Positions 22,865 through 33,334 of a stretch of 64,000 nt of DNA are shown here, in pieces (within the stretch, counting starts at the first letter, position 1; each line of letters begins with the position of its first letter). Position numbers and translations under genes: made by a program. The notes beneath the pieces were generated by a model, which was not told where the DNA came from, did no database searches, and saw only the letters and a program-made list of their open reading frames with translations. This DNA comes from Bryobacterales bacterium. Lineage in GTDB: Bacteria; Acidobacteriota; Terriglobia; Bryobacterales; Bryobacteraceae. The stretch covers positions 1 through 64,000 of the forward strand of contig JADLDI010000001.1 in the NCBI GenBank assembly GCA_020846745.1, written 5' to 3'.

Positions 22865-24829
22865 CTACCGGAAGTATTGAGTCCAGACCTGAATCGCGGC
22901 CGGCCCGCGATTCAGAAATGCGTAATACGGGATCAGCAGTAAATCAACTGCCGGTCCCGTTTTGCTGTCCGCCCAATCGAACGGCTTGTAGAGTGGCCAG
23001 GCCGCCAGAGGCCTGGTGGCGCGCACACCGCGATGCTTTAGCACCACGACACCGCCTAACAGGCCGTGCCGGAATTCGCTCGTGAAGCTTGCCGATGGGT
23101 CCGAGCCGAGTTTCAAGCCCGCTTCCAATACCGGCACGTTCTCCGGTTGATCGGTCTGTTCCAGCGCATACACAATGGGTCCGCGCTTCACTGCGACGCG
23201 GCCCTGGTTGTCCATCGCGCGCGGATGCGACGCGATCGCCTGCGGGCGCATGTCGAAATAGATGCGTACCACGTCGCCAGCCTTCCAAACGCGCTTCACG
23301 GGCAGGTATTGCCCGGCCTTCACGGCGCCGGATAGCGGCTTGCCTGCTACTTCCACCTTGGTGGCCGTGCTCCATTCCGGTATACGTAGAAACACCGTAA
23401 ACTCTTTCGCCTGCGCGGGATTGACGGTCAGCGTCACTGTCCCTTCCCATGGGTATTTCGTAACTTGCTTGATTGCGATGGAGGTTCCATCCTGCAGCTT
23501 CCACTTCATGTCGCTCGCTTCATATAGGTGAACGTACACGCCCTCCTTCGACGTGCTGTAGAAATAGCCCGGCAGTGCCGCAAAAGTGCGCTCCAGGTTC
23601 GGCGGACAGCAGGTTGTGTCGTACCACGGGTTACGAATCTTGCCGGCCGCATCTTTGGTTAGTTCCAAGGGATTGCGATAACAGTAGAGTGTGCCTTCCA
23701 GTGACATGCCCGAATTAATCGAGTTATAGAGAGCCAGCTCGATGATATCTGTGTACTTCGCATCGCCCGTAGCCGCCAGCATCCGCCAGTTCCAGATCAT
23801 GTTGGCGATGGCGGCGCAGCTTTCGGTGTATGCTTTGGCATTCGGTAACTCATAATCGTCTCCGAATGTTTCCCCAGCAGCCCGCGACCCTGTGCCGCCC
23901 GTTACGTACATCTTCTTGGTGACCATGTCGGCCCAAAGGCGCTCGAGCGCCGTCCAATATGCACGGTCGCCGGTTTCGAGATAGTAATCGGTGGCGCCGG
24001 CGCATGCGTAGCCCGCACGCACGGCGTGCCCTTCGATGATCTGCCGTTCCGTGAACGGTTTGCCGCTGAACAGGTATCCCATTTGGGTTTGGGTTAGTTT
24101 GAGCCGCGCGCCGTCGCCGCGCAGAATATAACCTGCCAGGTCGAGGTACTTCTTATCTTCTGTCGCCCGGTATAACTCCGTCAGGGCGAGTTCGATTTCC
24201 GGATGCCCGGCGAGCAGCGGGCGCTTATCGGGACCGAAGTCGCGCGCGAGGTAATCTGCAAACCTCATGCCCGCTTCGAGCAGTTTGCGTTTACCGGTGG
24301 CGCGCTCGTAGGCGATACCCGCCTGGATCATGTGGCCGAGGCAGTAGAGTTCATGGCCGCGATCCATTTCCGTGAATCGCCTGGTTTTACGGTCGTCCTG
24401 ATAGTACGTGTTGAGATACCCCGACGGCTCCTGCGCCGCCACGATCTCGTCGGTAATGCGGTCGAACGTCGACTCTAGTTTTGCGTCGCGCCCGGATTGC
24501 AGCACGAATGCAACCGCTTCCATCCACTTATAAAGGTCGGAATCGGTGAAGAGCGGCCCGCGGCGCGCGACGTTCTTTGCGCCGCTCAGCCGCCGGTAGT
24601 TGTCCAGTATTCCGTGCTCCTCGAGCAGTCGAAGCAGCGTCGGGATGCTCCGCTCCACGTTCACTTTTCGCCGCCCGGACCAGAATCCGTCGTTGATCGT
24701 CACCGCCGAAACCGGCACGTTCCGCAACTTGGCGTACGGTGACTTGTCCAGCTTGAGGATGACGGCATCGGCCGCAACCAGCGGCATCGCCGCCAGAACC
24801 GAAGCCACGAATCGCATCAGTACAATCAT
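22865..24829 (-). CDS. GH127-family beta-L-arabinofuranosidase-like protein (DUF1680)
   Basis: 654 residues, signal peptide about 1-20, then an (alpha/alpha)6 barrel and beta-sandwich typical of GH127/GH146. By analogy with the characterised bifidobacterial enzyme, zinc ligands would be E320, C338, C407 and C408 (motifs GETFGDDYELPN, YTESCAA and DTTCCPPN), with a cysteine nucleophile. These enzymes release L-arabinofuranose from plant glycoproteins or arabinans. AAGGAG 6 bases upstream supports the ATG at 24829. It diverges from the sulfatase gene, and both probably act on exported polysaccharide breakdown. Confidence 0.9.
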   Translation of the reverse strand: MIVLMRFVASVLAAMPLVAADAVILKLDKSPYAKLRNVPVSAVTINDGFWSGRRKVNVERSIPTLLRLLEEHGILDNYRRLSGAKNVARRGPLFTDSDLYKWMEAVAFVLQSGRDAKLESTFDRITDEIVAAQEPSGYLNTYYQDDRKTRRFTEMDRGHELYCLGHMIQAGIAYERATGKRKLLEAGMRFADYLARDFGPDKRPLLAGHPEIELALTELYRATEDKKYLDLAGYILRGDGARLKLTQTQMGYLFSGKPFTERQIIEGHAVRAGYACAGATDYYLETGDRAYWTALERLWADMVTKKMYVTGGTGSRAAGETFGDDYELPNAKAYTESCAAIANMIWNWRMLAATGDAKYTDIIELALYNSINSGMSLEGTLYCYRNPLELTKDAAGKIRNPWYDTTCCPPNLERTFAALPGYFYSTSKEGVYVHLYEASDMKWKLQDGTSIAIKQVTKYPWEGTVTLTVNPAQAKEFTVFLRIPEWSTATKVEVAGKPLSGAVKAGQYLPVKRVWKAGDVVRIYFDMRPQAIASHPRAMDNQGRVAVKRGPIVYALEQTDQPENVPVLEAGLKLGSDPSASFTSEFRHGLLGGVVVLKHRGVRATRPLAAWPLYKPFDWADSKTGPAVDLLLIPYYAFLNRGPAAIQVWTQYFR

Positions 24830-25007
24830 TCGATCTCCTTCTCTGATTATGGCTGTTTGTGCAGTCGGTTACGTCGGCCACGCTTGGTTCATTCACCGGA
24901 CCTTCCGAAGCCACCGGCTCTCGCAAGATCCAGTTAGGCGCGAAGTTCAACTTCTACCTCGACCGCCGATTCGATATACTACGTCGGTTCCACTGAAGGG
25001 AGGCGGT

Positions 25008-26516
25008 ATGTCGACCATGATGAGCCGGCGTAGGTTACTGGGGTCGTTGAGCGCTACGGCGGCAGCGGGAAATGCAGCCCCGGCGACATCTGAACGGCCC
25101 AATATCCTTTTCATCTACACCGACGACCATTCTTACCGGACGCTGAGCTGCTATCCGGAAGCCTATCCGTGGGTACGTACGCCAAATATCGACCGTTTGG
25201 CGCAACGGGGCGTTCGCTTCACCGCCGCCTACAACGGCGCCTGGTGCATGCCGTCACGCGCCACATTGCTCACCGGCCATTACCAGCATGGTGTCGAGTC
25301 GATGCAGATGGAAGGGAGTTATCCCGGTAGCGGGTACGATCCGGCCAAGTGCCCGTTTTGGCCTAAAGAACTGCGCCGCCACGGCTATTTCACCGGGCAA
25401 ATCGGCAAGTGGCATACCGGCACCGACACCGGGTTCGGCCGCGACTGGGATTACCAGTTGGTTTGGAACCGCCCCAAGTATCCCGAAACCAGCACTCATT
25501 ACTATTACGATCAACCCATCACTTATCACGGTGGTAAGACCGAGATTCTTAAGCGCTATTCGACTGACCAGTACACCGATTGGGCCACCGAGTTCATTCG
25601 CGGTGACGGTCGCGACAAAGCGAAACCCTGGTATCTGTGGCTTTGCTACGGAGCCGTTCACGGGCCCTACACGCCAGCCAAACGCCACCTGAGCGAACTG
25701 GCCGGTATCGACCTCGATACACCCAAGGATATTTTCCCGCCGCGCCCCGGAAAGCCCGATTGGGCTCAGAAGATAAGCGAGTGGGAGAAGGACGCAAACG
25801 GGCGGCCCGTCGCTGGAGGACGCAAATTCATCGATTGGGTGCGTCAGTACCACCAGGGCGTCTTTGCGCTCGATGAAGCGGTGAAGCGGCTGATGGACAC
25901 GCTGGAAGAAACCGGGCAGATCAAGAATACCCTGGTGTTGTTCACTTCCGACCAGGGCCTTGCGTTCGGCCAGCACGGTTTTCGCGGCACGAAGGTGGCG
26001 GCCTACGACGCCAATATTCGCTCGCCGCTGATCTTCTCCATGCCCGGGCGTATCCCGGAGAGTCGTGTGTGCCGCACGCCGGTTTCAGGTCCCGACCTTG
26101 TATCCACCATGCTGCGCTTTACCGGCATGCGCCCGCCCTGGCCGATGCACGGCCGCGATCTCACCCCTCTGCTGAATAACCCCGACGCGCGGTGGGACCA
26201 TCCGGCGTTCCTGGTGGCCACGGGCCAGACCTACGGCTCGGATACCAATAACATTCCTCAAGGGAAAGCGGCATTCCACGGCAAGGTGCCCTGGTGGGTA
26301 ATGATTCGCGACAAACGGTATAAGTACATCCGCCCGCTCATTCAGGATCTTGAAGAGTTATACGATCTCGAACGCGATCCGGATGAACTGGATAACCTGG
26401 CGATCAAAGCGAGTTACAAACCTTTGCTGCGCCAAATGCGGGCGCAGGCGATTACCGAACTGAAGCGAACCAATTGCGGCTTTGTCGATCATATGCCGCC
26501 GGTGCGTGAAGCTTGA
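25008..26516 (+). CDS. Exported sulfatase (type I, formylglycine-dependent)
   Basis: 502 residues. An MSRRRLLGSLSATAA signal (Tat-like) precedes the sulfatase core RPNILFIYTDDHSYRTL with metal ligands D39-D40. The activation motif CMPSR at 80-84 (C80 to formylglycine) is intact, followed by ATLLTGH. The distal metal loop is FTSDQGLAFGQHG, where Gln replaces the usual His or Asn after Asp. The C-terminus RYKYI...LYDLERDPDELDNLA is typical of sulfatases acting on polysaccharides. GGGAGG 6 bases before the ATG fixes the start. A GC-rich stem with a T-run follows the gene (26559-26596). Confidence 0.9.
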   Translation: MSTMMSRRRLLGSLSATAAAGNAAPATSERPNILFIYTDDHSYRTLSCYPEAYPWVRTPNIDRLAQRGVRFTAAYNGAWCMPSRATLLTGHYQHGVESMQMEGSYPGSGYDPAKCPFWPKELRRHGYFTGQIGKWHTGTDTGFGRDWDYQLVWNRPKYPETSTHYYYDQPITYHGGKTEILKRYSTDQYTDWATEFIRGDGRDKAKPWYLWLCYGAVHGPYTPAKRHLSELAGIDLDTPKDIFPPRPGKPDWAQKISEWEKDANGRPVAGGRKFIDWVRQYHQGVFALDEAVKRLMDTLEETGQIKNTLVLFTSDQGLAFGQHGFRGTKVAAYDANIRSPLIFSMPGRIPESRVCRTPVSGPDLVSTMLRFTGMRPPWPMHGRDLTPLLNNPDARWDHPAFLVATGQTYGSDTNNIPQGKAAFHGKVPWWVMIRDKRYKYIRPLIQDLEELYDLERDPDELDNLAIKASYKPLLRQMRAQAITELKRTNCGFVDHMPPVREA

Positions 26517-26558
26517 CCGGATTGGTGTTTGAGGACAGCCAAGGTCCGAGCCTGCTGT

Positions 26559-26596
26559 CGGGGCGGGCCCGCCGCATGCCCCGCAAAACGCTTTTT
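26559..26596 (+). terminator. Possible rho-independent terminator after the sulfatase gene
   Basis: CGGGGC (26559-26564) pairs with GCCCCG (26578-26583) around a GC-rich loop containing a GCGGGCCCGC palindrome; CTTTTT follows at 26591-26596. The T-run is a few bases away from the stem, so the call is moderate. Confidence 0.4.
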
Positions 26597-26608
26597 AAAG
26601 CAGATGCG

Positions 26609-27913
26609 TTAGGCGCGTACCAGTTCCGTAATCTTCTTGCTCGACGTGGGGAACTTGCCGAGGCCGACGCCGAGAACATCGTCCGCGACGGTCAGGTACA
26701 GGTCGCCGATGGTGCCGGTGGTGCGGGTGTGCATGCCGGTTTGGAGCGAGCCGACGTGCCCGGCGACGATCATGGATAGCCCGTTATTCTTGTGGTCGTT
26801 GGCTTCGGCGTGCTCGTGGACGTACAGCAGCAGCGTCCGGTCGAGCAGCGTTTTTTCGCCCTCCTTGATCGAGCGCAGTTTGCCGAGCAGGTAGGCAAAT
26901 TCCTCGACGTGCCAGCGGCAAATGTCGCGCATGATGCGCTGGCCGTCCGGACCGTCGGCGCCCGGGGCCTTTCCGTCGCGATGGGTGTAGTCGTGATGAC
27001 GGGCGGCGGTGTAGCCGAGCCACGGGAATCGCGACAAGCCCTGGCACTTCGTCAGCATGTAGGAAGCAACGCGGGTTTGATGCGTCGCGAAGGCGTGAGC
27101 CAAAAGGTCGGATTGGAGCTTGGCGATGCGCGGCCAGTCTTTCATATCGCCGTCGTATTCGGGTTCTTCGACCTTGTAGTAGCTGGGGGGCAGGGAAGCG
27201 ATGGCGCGTTCGACGTCGCGAATGGATTCGAGGTGCTCGTTGACGCGCTGTTTGTCACCCGTCCCTAACTGCTTTTCCAACTGCTTGGCGTCTTCGCGAA
27301 CGGCGTCGAGCACGCTCTTCTTGCGGTTGATCCAGCCGATTTCGCGCTGCCCGAACAACCGGTCGAACAGTTTGTGCGGCAGCATTTCGGGCGGCAGGGG
27401 CCGGTCGTAACCGGCCCAGCTCATGTTGCGTTGAACGGATTCGCCGAACGATTCCTGCGAAACGCCGAGTTGCAGAGAACGGAACCGGGAATTGCCGCCG
27501 ATCTTGGCCGCGATCGCCTGATCGAGCGACGCGCCGCCGGCCCCGCGGCCGGTGAATTGCGTACCGGAAATGAGAGCGCTCATGGAGCGGTGATGGTCGT
27601 TGCCCGGTCCAGGCATGCGGGCGGCCGGACTGTCGATGCCGGTTACCACGTGAATATCGTTGCGGAAAGCAGCGAGCGGCGCCAGGCACGGCGTCATGAC
27701 AAAGTCTTTGCCGGTTTCCGCCGGAATCCAGTATTTCTCCGGAATGCCGTTGCCGTTGAACCAGAAAACAAACCGGTTTTCTATCGGCGCGCTGTCGGCC
27801 GCATAGGCCGTGCCAAGCGAATTGAACATCGCCTCCAAGGGTGGAAGCGCCATAAAAACCGGGGCCTTCGCCACCGAGAAACCTTTTATAAACGTACGCC
27901 GGGATAACGCCAT
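26609..27913 (-). CDS. Exported DUF1552 protein
   Basis: 434 residues with a Tat-type signal (SRRTFIKGF at about 4-12). The body matches DUF1552 (PF07586): [75 protein letters not shown] and the late LHVHEH-like [15 protein letters not shown]. The function is unknown; the family nearly always follows a DUF1592-type c-type-heme protein, as here, and is thought to be exported with it. The start codon overlaps the stop of the upstream gene by one base (TGATG). Confidence 0.85.
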   Translation of the reverse strand: MALSRRTFIKGFSVAKAPVFMALPPLEAMFNSLGTAYAADSAPIENRFVFWFNGNGIPEKYWIPAETGKDFVMTPCLAPLAAFRNDIHVVTGIDSPAARMPGPGNDHHRSMSALISGTQFTGRGAGGASLDQAIAAKIGGNSRFRSLQLGVSQESFGESVQRNMSWAGYDRPLPPEMLPHKLFDRLFGQREIGWINRKKSVLDAVREDAKQLEKQLGTGDKQRVNEHLESIRDVERAIASLPPSYYKVEEPEYDGDMKDWPRIAKLQSDLLAHAFATHQTRVASYMLTKCQGLSRFPWLGYTAARHHDYTHRDGKAPGADGPDGQRIMRDICRWHVEEFAYLLGKLRSIKEGEKTLLDRTLLLYVHEHAEANDHKNNGLSMIVAGHVGSLQTGMHTRTTGTIGDLYLTVADDVLGVGLGKFPTSSKKITELVRA

Positions 27914-29814
27914 CAGTCCCTCCCTCGAGCCATCAACTTACCAGTCGTTCGATCCGCGGCCTGCGCCAGGTCGGCCGGCGGAAACTGCGTCCATTTTACT
28001 AGAGAAACCACCATGTCCTGGAAGCGGAATCCGGACTTGCGAAAATCGTCCACGATGCGGCTGATCACCGGCCGGTCGGACGCATTCTCATGCCGCCCCA
28101 TGGAGTAGCGGAAGAACTGCTTTACCACGCATTCCTGGCACTGCGTATTCGCGGCCAGGATGCTGCCTAACTGCTTCGGTGTGGAGAAGTCCGAACTCTT
28201 GATGCCCGCGACGTAACCTGTCACATCCAGCGCCAGTTCCACTGTCTTCGATCCTTCCTTGCGATTGAAACTCGGAATCTCGACCTTAGCCTTTTCGCGG
28301 CGGGCGCCCACGCCGTCGAACTTCTCGAAGCCAAAGCCGATCGGATCGATCAGGGTATGGCACGAAGCGCATGTCGGGCTGGACAGGTGAACGCCGAGGC
28401 GCTCGCGATTGGTCATGGGACGCTCTTGGGTCGACACGGGCAGGTTCCCGTTGACGCCCGGCGGCGGTTGCGGCACCTGCTGGCACAGGAACGACTCGCG
28501 GACGAACAACCCGCGGGCCGTGATCGACGTGTCGGCGGGCTTGGCCGTCAATGACAGAAACGCGGCGTGGCCCAGTATGCCGGCCCGTTCGGAATCGGCG
28601 GGCAGGTTCACCTTGGCGAATTCTTCGGGCGGCGCGGGCATGCTGTACAACTGTGCCAGGTCCGCGTTCAAAAACGTGTAGTTGGCGGTGTACAGGTCCA
28701 TGAAATTCTTGTTGTTCCAGACCAGGTCGGCGGCCAGGCGGCGGGTCTCTTCCGTCATGGCGACGGCCAGTTCGCGCGTGAAAAGCGGATAGGCGCGACG
28801 TTCTTTCACCATCGTCAGCACACGGTCGAACCGTATCCACTGCGAAATGAACTCGTCCACCGCCTGCCGCGCACGGGCATCGTCCAACATGCGCCGGGCA
28901 TGCTTTGCGAAGCCTTCGGGGCTATCCAGTTCGCCCGACACGGCCGCTTTCATCAGCGCCTCGTCGGGCATCGTGTCCCACAGCATGTAGGAGAGGCGCG
29001 AAGCTTTGGCGAACCGTTGGTGCTCTTTCACGGGCGTCGATTCCAGGCGGAACAGGAACCCTGGAGATTGGAGCATCGCCTCGATTACCAGGCGCGCCTT
29101 GCCCTTTTGATAGAGCGCCGTGTATCGCTTCAGTTCCTCTGGCGTGAGAGGCCGGCGGAATGCTTTGCGGCCGAAATCGGCCACGAACGCCGGTCCAGGG
29201 TCTTTGCCCTGCCAATCGGCAGCAAGTTTCTCCGCGGCGGCGGAATAAGCTTCGGCGAGAATCGGCGAGATGCTCTGCCCGTGCACCTGGGTCTTGAACC
29301 CATCGATAAAATCTTCGGGCGGAAACATCTTCGACGGGTGCGACCGGTCGCCGATGAGGTCGCGCACGGTGTTGTCGTACTGCGAATGGGTGAGGCGTCG
29401 GAGAACGGGTTCGTCGCCGCGGGCGCGGGCCGCCGCCGCCTTCTGTGCGGCGGGCTCCGACGTGGCCAAGTGCTTGATCCAGCCGATCCATGCCGTCTCA
29501 GCCGCACTGCCCGGGGCGATTCGCCGGCCACCGGCGTGCTTCACCCGATTGGTCGGCTTAGCGATTAGCACGGAGTCCTCAGGCTTCGCTTTGTCGACCA
29601 GCGCGCGCAGCGAATCGCCGAACGCGTCTAACTCGTCCTTCGACGCTCCCGGCTCCGGAAACACCAGCCGCGTCGTAGAAGCCACGCCGTTCGGCTGGTG
29701 GCAACCCATACAATCAGCCTTCTGCAAAACCGGCCAAATGTCTTTGGAAAAATCAGGGGATTGGGCCAGAACCGAACCGGCAAAGACACCAAACCCAAGG
29801 ACAACTCTTCGCAT
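27913..29814 (-). CDS. Exported cytochrome-like protein, DUF1587/DUF1592/DUF1588/DUF1585 architecture
   Basis: 633 residues with a signal peptide (about 1-18). A cytochrome-c-like site C35-M-G-C38-H39 lies at the N-terminus. DUF1587 is around [20 protein letters not shown] (about 136-155), DUF1592 in the middle ([13 protein letters not shown]), DUF1588 with a second CxxCH in [20 protein letters not shown], and DUF1585 at the end (FRYSMGRHE). Such proteins are presumed periplasmic or extracellular redox proteins in Planctomycetes and Acidobacteria; no reaction is proven. Coupled to the DUF1552 gene. The ATG at 29814 is chosen because the signal peptide starts there. Confidence 0.85.
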   Translation of the reverse strand: MRRVVLGFGVFAGSVLAQSPDFSKDIWPVLQKADCMGCHQPNGVASTTRLVFPEPGASKDELDAFGDSLRALVDKAKPEDSVLIAKPTNRVKHAGGRRIAPGSAAETAWIGWIKHLATSEPAAQKAAAARARGDEPVLRRLTHSQYDNTVRDLIGDRSHPSKMFPPEDFIDGFKTQVHGQSISPILAEAYSAAAEKLAADWQGKDPGPAFVADFGRKAFRRPLTPEELKRYTALYQKGKARLVIEAMLQSPGFLFRLESTPVKEHQRFAKASRLSYMLWDTMPDEALMKAAVSGELDSPEGFAKHARRMLDDARARQAVDEFISQWIRFDRVLTMVKERRAYPLFTRELAVAMTEETRRLAADLVWNNKNFMDLYTANYTFLNADLAQLYSMPAPPEEFAKVNLPADSERAGILGHAAFLSLTAKPADTSITARGLFVRESFLCQQVPQPPPGVNGNLPVSTQERPMTNRERLGVHLSSPTCASCHTLIDPIGFGFEKFDGVGARREKAKVEIPSFNRKEGSKTVELALDVTGYVAGIKSSDFSTPKQLGSILAANTQCQECVVKQFFRYSMGRHENASDRPVISRIVDDFRKSGFRFQDMVVSLVKWTQFPPADLAQAADRTTGKLMARGRD

Positions 29815-29840
29815 GGATACCCTATATCTTATACCGCGAC

Positions 29841-31274
29841 ATGAACCTGACTCATCTATTTGACCTCTCGCTGGTGAATCGCGCGACACACGCGGCTGTG
29901 GAGTGGGGTGGCCAGATGTACACTTTCGGCGATATCGACGCCCGATCGAACCGGGTGGCCAACGCGCTGCTGTCACGCGGGTTCCAAAAAGGCGATCGGC
30001 TGTGCGTCTATCTTGCCAACTGTCTCGAACTGGTGGATATCTACCTGGCTTGTGTGAAGACGGGCGTCATCTTCGTCCCCATCAACATCCTGTACCGCGA
30101 ACGTGAGATCACGCACATCCTCACGGACGCGGACCCCAGAGCCGCCGTCACCCTCGCCGCTGATTTCCCGGCCATCGTTCCAGTGCTGAAACCTGCTGAA
30201 CTCACAAGCGACGCCACTACCCGCCCGCCGTCGGTGATCGATGGTGACGATCCGGCCGCTCTGGTCTACACCTCAGGAACCACCGGCGTGAGCAAAGGCG
30301 CAATCATCACGCACAACAACTTCGCGGCGAACGCGTTGAACCTGCTGACGTGCTGGCAGATCACGGCCGAGGACCGGTTTCTGCTCGCTTTACCGCTGTT
30401 CCATGTGCACGCCTTGGGGAACGGGCTGCATACCTGGCTGATGGCCGGTTGCCGGATGCGGCTGTTAGAGCGGTTCGAACATAAGAAGGCAGCGGAGGAG
30501 TTCATTTCGTTCCAGCCGACTCTCTTCTTTGGCGTCCCAACGATCTATGTGCGCCTGCTCGATACGCCGATTGAGACAGCGCGGCAGATGGCAGCTCATA
30601 TGCGGTTATTCGTCTCGGGTTCCGCACCATTGCCCGCCCAGGCGCTTGAAGATTTCCGCAAGCTATTCGGCCACACGATCCTTGAGCGCTACGGTATGAC
30701 CGAGACCATGATGAACATCTCAAACCCCTACGTGGGCGAACGCCGCCCCGGCACGGTCGGATTCCCGCTGCCCGGCGTTTCCGCCCGCATTGTCGGGCCG
30801 GAAGGTCAGGAAGTGGCCGATGGGGAAACCGGCGAAGTGTACCTGCGCGGTCCGAACGTGTTTGCGGGCTACTGGCGTCGGCCGGAAGCGACGGCGGCGG
30901 CGTTCGTTGACGGTTGGTTCAAGACGGGCGACCTGGGCGTGCGGTCCGCGGACGGCTACTACACGCTGCAAGGCCGCCGGAGCGATCTAATCATCTCCGG
31001 CGGCTTCAACATCTACCCGCGCGAGATCGAGGAACTCCTCCTCGAACAAAACGGTGTGGCAGAAGTCGCTGTCCTCGGCGTCGAGGATAAGCTCCGTGGC
31101 GAGGTCCCCGCGGCTTACATCGTCACTAACGGCGCTTGCGACTTCAGCGCGCTCGAGGAGGAGTGCCGCGCCAAACTCGCGAGTTTCAAAGTGCCGCGCG
31201 CGTTCGTCAAAGTGGACTCGCTGCCGCGCACGGCTCTCGGCAAGGTACAAAAACACCTGCTGCCCAAGCCGTGA
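29841..31274 (+). CDS. Acyl-CoA synthetase (AMP-forming), MatB/FadD-like
   Basis: 477 residues, class I adenylate-forming enzyme. The P-loop [19 protein letters not shown] is at about 136-154, A5 motif [11 protein letters not shown] at about 286-296, A7 [10 protein letters not shown]8 [18 protein letters not shown] and A10 [11 protein letters not shown] with the catalytic lysine. It activates a carboxylic acid to the acyl-CoA. The compact length and [12 protein letters not shown] segment resemble malonyl-CoA synthetase MatB, but the chain-length preference cannot be read with confidence. Single gene, divergent from the DUF1592 operon by 26 bases. Confidence 0.85.
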   Translation: MNLTHLFDLSLVNRATHAAVEWGGQMYTFGDIDARSNRVANALLSRGFQKGDRLCVYLANCLELVDIYLACVKTGVIFVPINILYREREITHILTDADPRAAVTLAADFPAIVPVLKPAELTSDATTRPPSVIDGDDPAALVYTSGTTGVSKGAIITHNNFAANALNLLTCWQITAEDRFLLALPLFHVHALGNGLHTWLMAGCRMRLLERFEHKKAAEEFISFQPTLFFGVPTIYVRLLDTPIETARQMAAHMRLFVSGSAPLPAQALEDFRKLFGHTILERYGMTETMMNISNPYVGERRPGTVGFPLPGVSARIVGPEGQEVADGETGEVYLRGPNVFAGYWRRPEATAAAFVDGWFKTGDLGVRSADGYYTLQGRRSDLIISGGFNIYPREIEELLLEQNGVAEVAVLGVEDKLRGEVPAAYIVTNGACDFSALEEECRAKLASFKVPRAFVKVDSLPRTALGKVQKHLLPKP

Positions 31275-31293
31275 CCTGTGCACGGCCGGCATA

Positions 31294-32064
31294 CTAAGCA
31301 GATTCCTCGATAGGTTCCTGCACGGGGGCGGTTCCCGTTTTCCCGGTGAACGGCACGAGCATCGGCACTTCCTGGCGGTAGCGCAGGTAGTTGCGGCCGT
31401 GCTGCTGTACCAGGTCGCGTTCTTCAAACTGGATTGCGATCAGGATGTAGCAGGTGGTCATCACGGCGAACAGCATGTGGGCCACCGTCATCGTCGGGGC
31501 GCTCCAGAAAGCCATCAGCCAGCCGACATACAGCGGGTGGCGCACCTGCCGGTACAGGAACGGCTTGCGAAACGGGATTGGCTTATAGGGCTCGTCCATC
31601 AACACGAACCACGCCTGGCGCAGCCCAAACAGGTCGAAGTGGTTGATCTGGAACGTCGCAGCCAGAACGAGCAAGCACCCGGAAGCGAACATTCCATACA
31701 CGATTCCGCGGGCGGTAGCGCCTTCGATGTTCCAGATTACGCCGCCGATCGGTTGCCAGAAGTAACAGAGTGTGCCCAACAGAATGGAACTCAACAGCAC
31801 ATAGGTGCTGCGTTCAGCGGGTTCGGGTATGATTCTGGTCCACGCACGCTTAAAGGCAGGGCGAGCCATAATGCTGTGCTGGAGCGCGAACGCCGAGAGC
31901 AGGCCGATGTCGGCCAGCAAAGCCCAACCCGTACCTATGGTTGGTGTGCTATCGATGGAGCGCGGAACGATGAAGTTGGCCAGAAACCCGACTGCGTACA
32001 GCAGGCTGACCAGGAAAACGGCATAGCCCAAAACGCCGTAGCCGAAAATCAGTGTTCGTTTCAT
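31294..32064 (-). CDS. mddA: Methanethiol S-methyltransferase-like membrane protein (MddA-like)
   Basis: 256 residues with five or six membrane helices. Close in pattern to MddA, which methylates methanethiol to dimethyl sulfide using SAM: GYAVFLVSLLYAVGFLANF, PRSIDS, LLSAFALQHSIMARPAFKR and EPAERSTYVLL near the start. The isoprenylcysteine-methyltransferase-like SAM site VRHPLYVGWLMAFW...FEERDLVQQHG is near the end. Activity is inferred from family similarity only; related NnrU/ICMT proteins do other methylations. It is cotranscribable with the MFS gene upstream in transcription, about 90 bases away. Confidence 0.75.
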   Translation of the reverse strand: MKRTLIFGYGVLGYAVFLVSLLYAVGFLANFIVPRSIDSTPTIGTGWALLADIGLLSAFALQHSIMARPAFKRAWTRIIPEPAERSTYVLLSSILLGTLCYFWQPIGGVIWNIEGATARGIVYGMFASGCLLVLAATFQINHFDLFGLRQAWFVLMDEPYKPIPFRKPFLYRQVRHPLYVGWLMAFWSAPTMTVAHMLFAVMTTCYILIAIQFEERDLVQQHGRNYLRYRQEVPMLVPFTGKTGTAPVQEPIEESA

Positions 32065-32156
32065 GTGATTTGGTGTCCTCGCTCGAGTAAGCGAGAACTG
32101 CCAAACCAGTTAGCGAACATTTGCAGGTTGGTCTGTGCAGCAGGGGCAATTCGCCG

Positions 32157-33302
32157 CTACTTCGCGCCGGCGTTGCCCAGCGCCAAAGTTACGATCACCA
32201 TCAGCACCGAGAACGCGGGCAGCAGCAGCAACGCTTTCTTCAAACGCCGTGGATCGTCGCCGGCGACGCTGCCGATAATCGGCGAGCTCACCACCAAACC
32301 CAGCCATCCGGCTGTCAGCGCCACACCCGTCGCCGTCGCCACGAGCGCGCCGCTAAACGTCGCGTTGACAATGGCAAGGGTCGTCGGGAATACCGGGGCC
32401 ATGGCGATGCCTGCCAGGAATACAAGAAACCAGGCGGCGGTCGGGCTGCTGCTTTGCAACATCAGGAACGTGGTGATCGCCATCAGCGCGGCCGAGCCGA
32501 GCAGAACGTGCGAAGGAGCGATACTCGACAGCACCGGCGATACCGCCACGCGGCCGAGCAATAGGCCAAGCGCGAAGCCGAGCGAGAGAATTGTGAGCGC
32601 CTTCGATTCCGGCACGCCTTGCGCGATCAAGTGCCGCGCCAGCCAGTTCCACACACCGCATTCGGCGGACACATACAGGAACAGCGTCGCCGACAGCAGC
32701 AACAGCGCCGGACTCGTGAGCACCTGAGTTACGGCGGAGGCCTGGAACGCGACCTGACCCACAGGGGGCGCCATCTGCGCCATCACTGCGATCAGCATCG
32801 CTACCGTTGCGCCGGTCGCGGCAAAGATCAATAACCGCGACGAGTTGTTCTGGAACAGCCGCGCGGCCACGAGCGGTGTCACCAATCCCCCCAACCCGAA
32901 GAACAGGTTCAGCAGGTTGTACATGCCCGCCGTCGTGATCGATTCCACATGAATGTCCGGCGGAAGGGCGTTGCCCCCGTTCACCAGCGCGCCGCCGCCG
33001 GTGCCGAGCAGGAAAATCAGCAGCAGAATGGCGCCATAACCAGCCGCGGTTCGCAATCCAACCAGCGCAACGGCAATTAGTAACAGACCGCCTACAACCC
33101 CCAGCTTCTTTCCATAGATATCCATCAACGGTCCCGCCGCAAACGATCCGATCATTAACCCGATGGCTTGCGCCATCGCAATCCGTCCGTTCTGAGCGGG
33201 CGTTAGCTTGAACCGCTGCGACAGGTCGGGCAGAATCGTCCCGAGCATCGCGGCAATCATTCCGTACACGAAAATCGAGAGGACCGCGGCGAGAATAAGC
33301 AT
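32157..33302 (-). CDS. Major facilitator superfamily transporter
   Basis: 381 residues, about twelve membrane helices. Typical motif A-like loop between helices 2 and 3 (AAGPLMDIYGKKLGVVGG) and repeat symmetry in the second half (LGRVAVSPVLSSI). It resembles sugar/FucP-like or NNP-independent MFS members, with the motif FGLGGLVTPL on helix 4-5; the substrate is not known. It is divergent from the MOSC gene with a 32-base gap. It is slightly short for the superfamily but appears complete. Confidence 0.85.
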   Translation of the reverse strand: MLILAAVLSIFVYGMIAAMLGTILPDLSQRFKLTPAQNGRIAMAQAIGLMIGSFAAGPLMDIYGKKLGVVGGLLLIAVALVGLRTAAGYGAILLLIFLLGTGGGALVNGGNALPPDIHVESITTAGMYNLLNLFFGLGGLVTPLVAARLFQNNSSRLLIFAATGATVAMLIAVMAQMAPPVGQVAFQASAVTQVLTSPALLLLSATLFLYVSAECGVWNWLARHLIAQGVPESKALTILSLGFALGLLLGRVAVSPVLSSIAPSHVLLGSAALMAITTFLMLQSSSPTAAWFLVFLAGIAMAPVFPTTLAIVNATFSGALVATATGVALTAGWLGLVVSSPIIGSVAGDDPRRLKKALLLLPAFSVLMVIVTLALGNAGAK

Positions 33303-33334
33303 GCGACCATCGATCTTACCAGAGAATAAGAGTG

